Source of the DNA: Azolla caroliniana | Lineage: Eukaryota; Polypodiophyta | Assembly (NCBI GenBank): GCA_043228905.1 | Contig: JBHGNT010000030.1 | Coordinates: forward strand, 248,001 to 312,000 | DNA: 64,000 bases | Reading direction: 5' to 3' | Part shown: piece after piece, positions 41,812 through 52,896 of the stretch | Numbering within the stretch: position 1 is the first letter of the stretch | Layout: each line of letters begins with the position of its first letter | Notes under the pieces: generated by a model | Seen by the model: only the letters and a program-made list of their open reading frames with translations | The model's database searches: none | Told to the model about the DNA's origin: nothing | Program-made: the position numbers and the translations under genes

Positions 41812-43210
41812 GTTATTAATGTCTATGCCGTTTGCAAGTAACCAACTCACCACAGTGCTATACCAAGAGCTAGTGTCTCTAGATGCATGTAGGGATCAAG
41901 ATGCCTCAAAGGATGGACGGGATATCTTATCTTGTGGTTGGCTATGTATCTGATGAATAAAAACTACCACTTGAAACTGTGCTTCTACTAACATCGGGGG
42001 CAAACTGAACTCTGCCCTAATAATGTCATGTGGTACTGTCGATTTGCTTCGGAGTTGACGTGATAACATCGTCACCAAAGGTCTCTCTAATTGCCTCCAC
42101 ATGAAAGATGGTAGACTTGGAGCCCATACTACTTATGCATACATGAGGGAAGGGGTCACTAATGAGTCGAAGAGTCATCCCTTAGTACGTGGCTCTTGAA
42201 AGTATGCCTGGTGGCATTGTCTCTCTAAGAGTGAGAGGGATGCATACCCTCTCGTTAGCCTATCTTTGGTTGTCTGGGTCATCGAGAATTTACCTAAGCG
42301 AGCACTAAAAGTGACTCCCAAGTATACATATGATCCAACTACCTCAAGTAGTTTATGAGAGAGGATTAGGTGACATTTACTCCTAACTCGGGACGATGTA
42401 TGAAATATAAGGACTTTAGTTTTCGCTAGATTCACTACCAATCCTCGTTGTGTACAAAAGTCATCTAGGGCATTAAGATGCTTTTGTAGGTCGTGTTCCG
42501 ACTCCGAGAGCAAGACAATGTTGTCTGCGTAGAGTAAGAGACTAACTTGTGTATCCCCAATAGCGCCTCCCTTACAAGCAATAAAATCAATGATCTCATC
42601 AATGTAGATCCCAAAAAGAGTCGGTGATAGGGGGCAACCCTATTTTACCCCAATGGTGATAGTGAAACAATCGGATAGGCCACCTGGGCATCTTACGCAC
42701 CCAGAGACTTGCTCATATAGGGCATAAATGGCCCAGATCGTGTCATTTGGTATCTCCAAGCTCTTAAGTCTATCAAACAACTTCTCCCTAGGAACTGTGT
42801 CAAAGGCTTTGCAGAAGTCCACAAAACAACGATATAGTTTCTTCTTACGAGCCTTCATCTGGTCAATTAAGCACCTAAGTGTGAAGATATGGTCAATAGT
42901 GGAGAAGGCTTGTCTAAAGCCAGCCTGCTCAAGTGCTCGAAGACTTAATGTTTCCATATAATCCCTGAGCTCCGCTTCCATTATCGCACCATATAGTTTA
43001 GCGAGCAAATGACCTATCATAATGGTCCTATATGTATTTGGGTCCATTGGGTCCCCTCCTTTATGTATAGGGGCCACTGTGTTCATGGTCCATTGTGGTG
43101 GAAAACCCTTGGCGAGTGCGCAGTTGAAGATTAGAGTGAGAAAGGGGGCTAAGCACTCTCGAGCATATATGATGTGCTCGGCTCTCAATCCTGTGTGATC
43201 CATGGATTTC
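41812..43210 (-). pseudogene. LINE reverse transcriptase, 5'-truncated
   Basis: Non-LTR retrotransposon RT on the minus strand. From 43203 it reads HTGLRAEHI, PPQWTMNTVAPIHKGGDPMDPNTYRTI, QAGFRQAFSTIDHI and YRCFVDFCKAFDTVPR (motif A). A TAG then stands where a VKQGCPLSP motif is expected (about 42636). The motif C region reads YADNIVLL rather than YADDIV. Post-RT segments follow (LNALDDFCTQRGLVVN, YVYLGVTFS, WRQLERPLVTML). The protein continues beyond copia-J at 33403. The left part of the LINE ORF (endonuclease) is missing; the sequence changes at about 43210 to a copia LTR fragment, as expected of a 5'-truncated insertion. Confidence 0.85.
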
Positions 43211-43490
43211 CTAAGAGAGAGCGTGAGAGTAGTAACTCAACAGCCGTCTGTCAGAGAAGAAGATTTCGAGGTCGTTGCCTCCGAGTATCTTATTGTACCT
43301 CTCCTCATCATTAGTGATCTAGTTCGGAGTTCGAGGACTCCCGTGGTTTTTCCCTTTTCGGGTTTTCCACGTTAAACTTTGTTTCAATGTTTTTCGTTTT
43401 CTGCCCCTCGTTTTGTCTGTGTATCTATCTCACTCGTTTCTTTGCACCCAAACGTAAACTTCTAACCGGTTGTGGCCGGTCGATTCTAAC
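43211..43490 (+). repeat. copia LTR fragment (R/U5 end)
   Basis: It shows the AGGTCGTTGCCTCC, CCCGTGGTTTTTCCC and GGGTTTTCCACG series typical of the R/U5 region in the O, K and L LTRs. It ends GATTCTAACA. The left part is cut off by the LINE junction. No internal region follows it. Confidence 0.65.
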
Positions 43491-43701
43491 AGTATGATGC
43501 AAGTAGGGTTCCCCTTTGTATTTTCCCTCTTCCCATAGTGAACAGTTTGTAGTTCTATGAACTCCCATGGTTTTCCCCTATTAGGATTTCCATGTTAAAA
43601 TTCCTTGTCTTTGTATTTGTGTTCTGTTTTTTGTCGGTTTAAATCTTTGCAACTCTCATACGTGAGTCTAGAACCGGTTGTGGCCAGCTTCAATCTTAAC
43701 A
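43491..43701 (+). repeat. copia-M 5' LTR fragment
   Basis: A second, more diverged R/U5-like end (CTCCCATGGTTTTCCCC, GATTTCCATG), ending TCTTAACA at 43701. It is followed by the primer site TGGTATCAGA at 43705-43714. Upstream U3 sequence is missing or replaced by the preceding fragment. Confidence 0.65.
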
Positions 43702-43717
43702 AACTGGTATCAGACTG

Positions 43718-44233
43718 ATGGAAGACTCATTTGGCAGCATGTTCAAACTTACCAACTCCAACTATTCTATGTGGAAGTCGAAGACAAGGGATATGTTGGT
43801 ATGCAAAGATCGTTGGTTGCCGGTACAATATGGGAATACCAAGCCCGACAAGATCGATGCATCGACTTGGGAAATCATGCATCTAAAGGCCGCAACATAT
43901 ATAAGGTGTTTTATAGACATGAGTCTATACAACAACTTTGATGATGAGAACAAGGCGATGTCCTCTAGGAGAAGATCGACATTATGTTTGAGAACAAAAA
44001 TGTTGTTAATAGAGTCTCAGTGTTTCGGAAAACAGTAAGACTCTAGTATCAAGATGGCTCCAGCATGGCGGCGCATCTGAATGTCTTCCAAGGGCTCATC
44101 AACCAAACCACCTCTCTAGAAGTACCTCTAGTTGGCGAGATACTAGCACTACTACTGTTGGGATCCCTTCTAGAAAGTTCGGAGACACTTGTTGTCACAC
44201 TGTGACTTGTCGGACCAGAAGAAAAGCATTTAT
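43718..44233 (+). pseudogene. copia-M gag remnant
   Basis: It begins MEDSFGSMFKLTNSNYSMWKSKTRDML, close to the gag start of copia-L (MDKSFGGMFKLTGSNYSMW). It is open to 44038, then degraded by stops. A recognisable piece near 44150-44215 parallels the L gag segment around SWETLVVTLG. It is cut at 44233 by the minus-strand copia-K LTR. The remainder is not in the window. Confidence 0.8.
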
Positions 44234-44994
44234 TAACGGGAACTACAACGCTCCTTATGCACAACACTCAGCCACAACCGAGCTTAGAACCATACACAGA
44301 AAATGGGAAATAAAGAGTGCACGACACGAAGAAGAGAAGAGTACACAGGGTGTTTACGTGGAAAACCCAAACAAAGGAAAAAAAACCACGGCAACCCACA
44401 GGCTGCAAACTATCACTATGTTAGAATGTACAACAATGAGTTCACGAAGGCAACGACCTCGTGCTCACGATCTTTGCCACAAGCGGCGGTTACAACTGAG
44501 GCAACGACCTCTTCCTTTCTCTCACTCTCTCTGTACACAGTTACGCGCTCTAATCTCGCGCAGACAAGAATAACAACGACCTCATCAAAAGGTTTTCCCT
44601 AAGTCATATTTATACTAATATGACTTTTCGGCTATTTACAAATACAGCCATGATGGACTCTCAGAAAACATATTTACAAATATGTCTCTTCATCCGGTGA
44701 GCACTCCTCACCGGGTCTGCACCATCCAGCTCTCCGTAGCCGGGTACTCCTCATCCGGTACTCACCGGGTCTGCACCATCCGGCTCTCCGTAGTCGGGTA
44801 CTCCTCATCCGGTTCTCACCGGGTCTACACCATCTGGCTCTCCGTAGCCGGGTACTCCTCATCCGGTTCTCACCAGGTTTGCACCATCCGGCTCTCCGTA
44901 GCCGGGTACTCGTCATACGGTTTCGGCCTCGGCCGAGTATGTTCATCAGCATTGTTCTTCTCTCTTCCCATCCGGAGGGACCTGTCTCCCAACA
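44234..44994 (-). repeat. copia-K 3' LTR (761 bp)
   Basis: On the minus strand it starts TGTTGGGAGACAGGTCCC. Its end, TAACGGG in plus view, is a mutated TGACGGG. It contains four copies of a 54-bp unit (about 44692-44930) and the TATA-proximal inverted repeats. The 18-residue repeat ORF across it is an artefact of the 54-bp period. Confidence 0.88.
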
Positions 44995-45004
44995 AACTCC
45001 CCCT

Positions 45005-48000
45005 TCACTCCGGCATGGGGTGTCTTACTAGTCCGATCCTCTTCCGGCATGCATCCAGCTTGTCGGGTATCAACACTTTGGTCAGCATATCTGACCCGTT
45101 CTCGGCCGTGTGGATCTTCGTCAGCGCGACCTCCTGGTCATCTACTCTTTCCCGGATCCAGTGATACCTTCGTTGGATATGCTTCGTCCGGGAATGGTAG
45201 GCTGCATTCTTAGCAAGGTGGATGGCACTTTGACTGTCGCAATAGAGCCGGTATTCATTTTGCCGGATACTGAGCTCTCCGATGAAGTCCTTCATCCATA
45301 ATATTTCCTTGTCGGCTTCCACAACCGCCATGTACTCCGCCTCTGTGGTTGACAAAGCAACCGTCTTCTGCAGCCTCGACTGCCACGAAACAGCTCCCCC
45401 TGCATATGTCATTACATATCCGGATGTAGACTGGCTGGTATCCACATCAGCCGACATGTCCGAATCGGTGAAACCGTCAAGTTGAGGTTTTCCGGAGCCG
45501 AATCAGAGACACATATTTGAAGTGCCCTTCAAATACCGGAGTATCCATTTGACCGCGTTCCAGTGCTCCTTGCCGGGATTGCTCATAAACCGGCTCACCA
45601 CTCCGACTGCGTAGCCTATATCTGGTCGAGTACACACCATTGCGTACATCAAGCTCCCTACAGCAGAGGCATATGGAATCTTCATCATATCCGCCTTCTC
45701 TACTTTCGTCTTCGGGCTTTGCTTACCGGATAGCCTGCAGTTTGCCGGAAGTGTCGATCCGACCGGTTTTGCATCTGACATGTTGAACCGGTGAAGCACC
45801 TTTGTCACGTACTTCTCCTGTGACAGCCATAATTGCTTCACTGACCGGTTCCGGATAATATGCATCCCCAACATCTGTCTTGCCGAACCCAAGTCTTTCA
45901 TTGAGAAGGTCCGGTTGAGAGCCTTCTTCAGCATTTGTATTTTGACTTGGTCTCGTCCGACGATCAATATGTCATCCACTTACAGAAGGAGTATCAGGAA
46001 GTCGCCTCCTTCGAACTTCTTCACAAACACGCAATGATCGGCCTGCGTCTTGTGGTACCCTTGATCGGCCATGAAGGAATCGAACTTCCGGTAGCATTGC
46101 CGGGGGGCCTGTTTCAACCCGTAGAGGCTCTTCTTCAACCGGCAAACCAGGTGCTCCTTCCCTTTCTCCACGAATCCTTCCGGTTGCTGCATGTAGATCT
46201 CCTCTTCGAGGTCGCCGTGAAGGAATGTCGTCTTCACGTCTAGCTGCTCTACCTCGAGGTCCATGCTTGCCGCTATACTCAGTACCGTCCGGATGGAGGT
46301 CATCTTTACTACCGGGGCAAATATCTCGTCAAAGTCCACGCCCTTCTTCTGTTGGATCCCCTTGACCACGATCCTGGCTTTGTATCTCGGGGGGTTGCCG
46401 GCATCTCCCGGTTTCAACTTGTACACCCACTTGTTTCGGAGTGCCCGCTTTCCTTTCGGCAACTCCACCAATTCGTACGTATGGTTCTCATGCAGGGAAT
46501 CCATCTCATCTTGCATGGCACTTAACCATTTGCGGTTGTGGGTGTCATCCTTCGCTTCTTCGAAGCTTTCCAGCTCCCCCTCATCGGTCAACAGAACATG
46601 CTCTGCATCCGGAAATCTCCGGGGTGCCCTTCTCTCTCTGAGAGGATATCTCTGTCTTCGGGCTTCGGTAACCGGCTCCTCCATTTGCTCTTCATCCGAA
46701 TCTGATTCGGGGTCTAGGCCGGTTCCGGTTTCAGCTTCCTCTACTTCTTCTTCTGCCGGTTCGGTATCCTCACCGTAACCGGCTGGTTCCTCAAGTGCTA
46801 ACCGGTCTCTTGCCGGTTGGGTCTGCACATCGTAGAATCGATCATTACCGGTCGACTCGGAGTTCATTATCTTCTTCTCCGACTCCCAGTCGGCGAGCGT
46901 CTTGTTCTCCATGAAGATAATATCTCGACTCCAGAATACCTTCTTGTCGACCAAGTTCCACACTCGGTAGCCAAACTCATCGTCACCGTAACCGAGGAAT
47001 ATGCATGGCCGGGTCTTTGGATCCAACTTTCCTCTCCGGTCCTTAGCTACATGCACGTACGCGAGACACCCGAATACCTTCAGATGCCGGTAGGACACTT
47101 CCTTACCGGTTCAGACTCTCTGTGGCATGTCTCCGTCCAAGGGTACTGAGGGTGATCTGTTTATCATATATGTCGCCGTCGACAGTGCCTCAGCCCAAAA
47201 CTTCTTGGGTAGTTTTGCATGCGCCAGCATACTCCGGACCCTCTCCATTATGGTCTGGTTCATCCTCTCGGCCAGCCCGTTTAGTTCTGGCGTCTTCGGC
47301 ACAGTAAATTCGAGCCGGATTCCCTTTGAGCAACAGTACTCCTCGAACTGCCCCCGATATTCACCTCCGTTATCAGCTCAAACCGCCTTCAGCTTCCGGC
47401 CGGTTTCTCTTTCCACTCTCGCGTGGAGCTCTTTGAAGACAGATAACACCTGATCCTTCATCTTCAACAGTGTGGCCCACAGCTTCCGGTTGTGGTCATC
47501 TATGAACGTCACGAAGTACTGCGATCCTGCATGTGACTTCGTGTCCACTTGACACACATCAGTATGCACCAACTCCAGTGGTGCATTACGTCTCATCGGT
47601 GGCCTTGGTCGGAAGGAGGTCCGGTTTTGTTTACCGGCCAGACAGTCAGTACACTTCTCCAAGTGCACGTTCTTCACTGGAATGAGGTTGTCGTCTGCAA
47701 GCCTCTTCATCCCCTTCTCGCTCATGTGACACAGCCTTTTGTGCCACAACTCACCGATAGTGTCAAATGCCACGTTCACTTCCTTCGGACATAACCGGGC
47801 ATTCATCACGTACAACGTGTTTACCTTCCAGGCCAGAGCCACAATCAGGCTCCCTTTGTTGAACTTCATAACACCGTTCCGGATGCTACCCGTGTAGCCT
47901 TCATCATCTAGCCGACCGGTTGATATCAGGTTCAGACGAACCTCTGGAACGTGTCGAACATCCTTCATCAGCATCTTGCATCCAGTTGGTGTTGACAGCC

Positions 48001-48605
48001 ATACTTCTCCTATGCCGACAATTCGGCATGTACCTTCATTCCCCATCCGGACACAGCCGTGATCAACGACTGAGTAGGATGAGAAGCATTTCTGGTCCGG
48101 GGTAAGGTGGAACGACGCTCCGGAGTCGACCACCCAGGTCATCTCGTCGCCGGCAAGGTTTATCTCACTCTCCTCGGTGATGAGCATCAACTCTTCTTCA
48201 CTTGCCGCGATTGTCGTCGTCCCCTTCCGGTCCGTTCCCCTCCGGTCTTTACCGTTCCGGTCCGGTATCCGCTTCGAATCGGTACCGTCGGTTTCCTTGT
48301 CCTTTCGGAAATGCCGACAGTTCTTCTGGAAGTGTCCTAGCTTGCCACAATAGAAGCAAGTAGGTCTCCCCCTTGACTTTGACCGTGTCCCCGACTTTTC
48401 CTGGTTCTGGGGACTACGGTTTCTTTGTCTTCCGCATTCCAATTCGGTAAGTAGCGCTTTGGAGTCGGAGCTCGTATCTTTATCTTTCCGACGCGCCTCC
48501 TCGTCTAGCAAGCTCGACTTTCCTCTTGCTAGGGATAATCGTTTCCCTTCCGGCCCGGCGTTGCCCAAGGTGACAACCAACGTCTCCCAGCTATCTGGGA
48601 GGGAA
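45005..48605 (-). pseudogene. copia-K gag-pol, one frame with four stops
   Basis: Read from 48605 down in a single frame. It holds the end of gag with CCHC knuckle CFYCGKLGHFQKNC and protease [13 protein letters not shown]. The integrase His/Cys region ([22 protein letters not shown]) and core ([28 protein letters not shown]) follow. RT has NKWVYKLKPGD and VDDILIVG, and RNase H has TDSDMSAD and STTEAEYM. In-frame stops lie just before ADNGGEY (47378), in QRV-TGKE (about 47100), where YVDD should have Tyr (45980), and before FGSGKP (about 45503). Three of the four fit C-to-T or G-to-A changes. Confidence 0.88.
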
Positions 48606-48627
48606 GGGTTTAGGGTTTAGGGTTTAG
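48606..48627. repeat. telomere-like tract, three GGGTTTA units
   Basis: Three perfect tandem copies of the plant telomere heptamer lie between truncated copia-K gag and the copia-L LTR. A few non-matching bases (GAGGAGTAG) follow before the LTR. It is too short to be a telomere and looks like filler at a repaired break. Confidence 0.85.
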
Positions 48628-48635
48628 AGGAGTAG

Positions 48636-49451
48636 TGTTGGGAGACAGGTCCCTCCGGATGGGAAGGGAGAAGAACAGTGCCGATGAACAAACTCGGCCG
48701 AGGCCGATAGGCCGAGGTGAAGACCGGATAAGAAGTACCCGCCTACGGAGAGCCGGATGATACAGACCCGGTGAAGACCGGATGAGGAGTACCCGGCTAC
48801 GGAGAGCCGGATGATACAGACCCGGTGAAGACCGGATGAGGAGTATCGGCTACGGAGAGCCGGATGATACAGACCCAGTGAAGACCGGATGAGGAGTACC
48901 CGACTACGGAGAGCCAGATGATACAGACCCGGTGAAGACCGGATGAGGAGTACCCGGCTACGGAGAGCCGGATGGTGCAGACCTAGTATGAACCGGATCA
49001 AGAGACATATTCGTAAATATGTTTTCTGAGAGTTCATCGAGGCTATATTTGTAAATAGCCGAAAAGTCCTCTTAGTATAAATATGACTTAGGGCAAACTT
49101 TTAGTGGTGGTTGTCATTTTTTGTTTTGCACGAGATTAGTGTGTGTAACTATACAGAGAGAGAGAGAGAGAGAGAAAGAGGTCGTTGCCTCTGTTGTAAC
49201 CGCCGCCTATGGCAAAGATCTGTGAGCACGAGGTCGTTGCCTCAGTGAACTCACTGTTGTACATTCTAACATAGTGACAGTTTGCAGCCTGTGGGCTGCC
49301 GTGGTTTTTCCCCTAGTTTGGGGTTTTCCACGTAAACCTCCTGTGTATCTTCCTCCTCTTTGTGTCGTGTTTTATTTCCCATTTTTCTGTGTATCATTCT
49401 AAGCTCGGTTGTGGCTGAGCGTTGTGCATAAGGAACATTGGGTTCCCGTCA
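48636..49451 (+). repeat. copia-L 5' LTR (816 bp)
   Basis: It runs TGTTGGGAGACAGGTCC to GGGTTCCCGTCA. Five copies of the 54-bp unit lie at about 48717-48985. TATA-proximal inverted repeats are near 49008-49088 (TATAA 49076-49080), followed by a GA microsatellite (about 49155-49178) and the CGTGG..CCACG hairpin near 49300-49331. Confidence 0.9.
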
Positions 49452-49480
49452 AGTGGTATCAGAGCAAAACGACACAGAAA

Positions 49481-52430
49481 ATGGACAAATCGTTTGGCGG
49501 CATGTTCAAGCTCACCGGCTCCAACTATTCAATGTGGAAGTCGAAGATGAGAGACATGCTCATGGTTAAAGATCTTTGGCTACCGGTTCAGTTCAGGGAC
49601 AAGAGACCGGACAAGATCGACGCCACAATATGGGAGGTGATGCACATGAAGACAACGGCGTACATACGGTGCTTCATCGACATGAGCCTATACAACAACT
49701 TCAATGAAGAGAGCAAGGCTCATGAGCTCTGAGAGAAGATCGGCATAATGTTTCAAAACAAAAATGTTGTCAATCAGGTGTCGGTATTCCGGAAGCTAGT
49801 AAGACTCCGGTACCAAGATGGCTCCAGCATGGTGGAGCACATGAATGCCTTCCAGGGGCTGATCCACCAGGCAACTTCATTGGAAGTACCTCTCGCCGAT
49901 GAGGTACTAGCGCTACTCCTGCTCGGTTCCCTCCCGGATAGCTGGGAGACGTTGGTTGTCACTTTGGGCAACGCCGGGCCGGAAGGAAAGCGGTTATCCC
50001 TAGCAAGAGTAAAGTCGAGCTTGTTAGATGAGGAGGCGCGTCAGAAAGATAAGGATACGAGCTCCGACTCCAAAGCGCTCATTACCGAATCGGAACGTGG
50101 AAGACATAGAAACCGTAGTCCCCAGAACCGGGAGAAGTCGGGGACACGGTCAAAGTCAAAGGGGAGGCCTACTTGCTTCTATTGCGGCAAGTCGGGACAC
50201 TTCCAGAAGAATTGTCGGCACTTCCGTAAAGACAAGGAAACCGACGGTGCCGATTCGAAGCGGACCCCGGACCGGAACGGAAAAGACCAGAGGGGGCCGG
50301 ACCGGAAGGGAACGACGGCAATCGCGGCAAGTGAAGAAGAGTTGATGCTCATCACCGAGGAGAGTGAGATAAACCTTGCCAGCGACGAGATGACCTAGGT
50401 GGTAGACTCCGGAGCGTCGTTCCACCTTACCCCGGACCGGAAATGCTTCCCATCCTACTCAGCCGGTGACCACGGCTGTGTCCGGATGGGGAATGAAGGT
50501 ACGTGCCAAATTGTCGGCATAGGAGACGTGTGGCTGTCAACACCAACCAAATGCAAGTTGCTGTTGAAGGATGTCTGACACGTTCCAGAGGTTCGTCTGA
50601 ACCTGATAACAGCCGGTCGGCTAGATGATGAAGGCTACACGAGTAGCATTCAAAACGGGGTCATGAAGTTCAGCAAAGGGAGCCTGATTGTGGCTCGGGC
50701 CTGGAATGTCAACACGTTGTACCTGATGAATGCCCGGTTATGTCCGGAAGAAGTGAACGTGGCATCCGACACTGCCGGTGAGCTGTGGCACAAGAGGTTG
50801 TGTCATATGAGCGAGAAGGGGATGAAGAGGCTTGTAGACGACAACCTCATTCCAGTGAAGAACGTGCACTTACAGAAGTGCACTGATTGTCTGGCCGGTA
50901 AGCAGAACCGGACCTCCTTCCGACCAAGGCCACCGATGAGACGTAATGCACCACTGGAGTTGGTGCATACGGATGTGTGTCAAGTAGACACGAAGTCACA
51001 TGCCGAAGCGCAGTACTTCGTGACATTCATAGATGACCACAGCCGGAAGTTGTGGGCCACACCGTTGATGTCGAAGGATCATGTGTTATCCATCTTCAAA
51101 GAGCTCCACGCGAGAGTGGAAAGAGAAACCGGCCGGAAGCTGAAGGCGGTTCAAGCAGATAACGGAGGAGAGTACCGGGGGCAGTTCGAGGAGTACTGCT
51201 GCTCGAAGGGAATCCGGCTCGAATTTACCATGCCGAAGACGCCGAAACTAAACGGACTGGCCGAGAGGATGAACCGGACCATAATGGAGAGGGTCCGGAG
51301 TATGCTAGCGCATGCAAAACTACCCAAGAAGTTTTGGGTTGAGGCATTGTCGACAGCGACATACGTGATAAACAGATCACCCTCAATACCCTTGGACGGA
51401 GACACGCCACAGAGAGTGTGGACCGGTAAGGAAGTGTCCTACGAGCATTTGAAGGTGTTCAGGTGTCTCGCGTACATGCATGTAGCAAAGGACCGGAGAG
51501 GAAAGTTAGATCCAAAGACCCGGCCATGCATATTCCTTGGTTACGGTGACGATGAGTTCGGCTACCGAGTGTGGGACCCGGTCGACAAGAAGGTACTCCG
51601 GAGTCGAGATATTATCTTCATGGAGAACAAGACGCTCGCCGACTGGGAGTCGAAGAAGAAGATAATGAACTCCGAGTCGACCGGTAAGGATTAGCAGACC
51701 CAACTGGCGAGAGACCGGTTAGCACTCGAAGAACCAGCCGGATACGATGAGGATACCGAACCGGCAGAAGAAGAAGTAGAGGAAGCTGAGACCGGAACCG
51801 GCCTAGACCCCGAATCGGATTCGGATGAAGAGCAAATGGAGGAGCCGGCTACCGAAGCCCAAAGACGGAGATATCCTCTCAGAGAGAGAAGGGCCCCCCG
51901 GAGATTTCTGGATGTAGAGCATGTTCTGCTGACCGATGAGGGGGAGCCGGAAAGCTTCGAAGAAGCGAAGGATAACACCCACAGCCGAAAATGGTTAAGT
52001 GCCATGCAGGACGAGATGGATTCCCTGCATGAGAACCATACGTACGAATTGGTGGAGTTGCCGAAAGGAAAGCGGGCACTCCGAAACAAGTGGGTGTACA
52101 AGTTGAAACCGGGAGATGCCGGCAAAACCCCGAGATACAAAGCCAGGATCGTGGTGAAGGGGTTCCAGCAGAAGAAGGGCGTGGACTTCGACGAGATATT
52201 TGCCGCGGTAGTAAAGATGACCTCCATCCGGACGGTGCTGAGTATAGCAGCAAGCATGGACCTCGAGGTAGAGCAGCTAGACGTGAAGACGACATTCCTT
52301 CACGGTGACCTCGAAGAAGAGATATACATGCAGCAACCGGAAGGTTTCGTGGAGAAAGGGAAGGAGCACCTGGTATGCCGGTTGAAGAAGAGCTTGTACG
52401 GACTGAAGTAGGCTCCCCGACAATGGTACC
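49481..52430 (+). pseudogene. copia-L gag-pol, 3' truncated, five stops
   Basis: The ATG at 49481 lies 15 bases after the primer site TGGTATCAGAGC (49454-49465). A single frame carries gag, CCHC (CFYCGKSGHFQKNC), protease ([12 protein letters not shown]) and integrase ([41 protein letters not shown]). It continues into RT ([28 protein letters not shown]). In-frame stops are at 49730, 50396, 50576, 51692 and 52409. The second replaces the Trp just before the protease motif. The 51692 stop accompanies a small deletion relative to K. The others fit single C-to-T or G-to-A changes when compared with O. Confidence 0.9.
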
Positions 52431-52884
52431 TATTACGGGCATGACCATATAATATCCCGTGGTAAGAATTTACCGTAGTATTCTATACACGTGGATAAGT
52501 GTGAGGGTTAAATGAGAGTGTAAAGAAGGGGAGGATTACTTTTAATCCTCGGGATTGAGACAACCCATTAGGTCAAGTGTGAACTTGCCTGGGGGCCTTG
52601 GGTATCGCTATAAATAAGAGGCCTAGCTACCCTCATTTGAGCATCTTTTGACTACATCGAGACTCTGCTCGTGTGGTGGGTCAACTCTCGTAGCGAGCGC
52701 GCCAGCACCAGGTACGACTCGACGCCACGGCGGTGGTATGGGACGCCGATCGAGGCTCGAGTCCGTCTCGATCCCTTCGCTCGGGGGTGGTCGGGTGGAT
52801 CGGCACCCTTCTTTCTCTTTCTCCTTTCTATCTTTCATTCTTTATCCTTATCTTATGCTTACTTTAGTACCTAGATCTATAATA
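52431..52884 (+). repeat. gypsy-2 5' LTR (about 454 bp)
   Basis: It starts TATTACGGGCATGACC, a one-base change from the TGTTACGGG start in gypsy-1. It matches the gypsy-1 LTR for about 300 bp, including the CTATAAATA TATA-like box. The right edge is placed just before the primer site and is uncertain by a few bases. Confidence 0.8.
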
Positions 52885-52886
52885 TT

Positions 52887-52896
52887 TGGTATCAGA
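52887..52896 (+). other. gypsy-2 primer binding site
   Basis: TGGTATCAGA, the first ten bases of the initiator-Met complement; the match ends there. It lies within a few bases of the LTR end. Confidence 0.65.

Larger units (their letters stand above)
44234..48605 (-). mobile_element. copia element K (minus), 5'-truncated
   Basis: A Tnt1-like copia element on the minus strand: 3' LTR (44234-44994), purine tract (rc GTGAAGGGGGAGTT), and pol through mid-gag ending at about 48605. The 5' LTR and gag N-terminus are missing. It ends in a telomere-like tract next to the copia-L LTR. It belongs to the same family as L and the 9206 solo LTR. Confidence 0.88.
48636..52430 (+). mobile_element. copia element L (plus), cut by gypsy-2
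   Basis: 5' LTR (48636-49451), primer site and one-frame gag-pol up to the RT motif region. Gypsy-2 starts at 52431 within the APRQWY segment. The rest of L should lie right of the window, beyond gypsy-2. Same family as K. Confidence 0.88.

Noticed and set aside
44674-44952. Protein with perfect 18-residue repeats
   Set aside because: Produced by the 54-bp LTR repeat, whose length is a multiple of three. It lies in U3, not in a gene.
48606-48627. Chromosome end
   Set aside because: Only three heptamers are present, with retrotransposon sequence on both sides.
48717-48985. Regular direct repeats resembling a CRISPR array
   Set aside because: The units are contiguous 54-mers without unique spacers, lie in a eukaryotic LTR, and vary in number between copies of one family.
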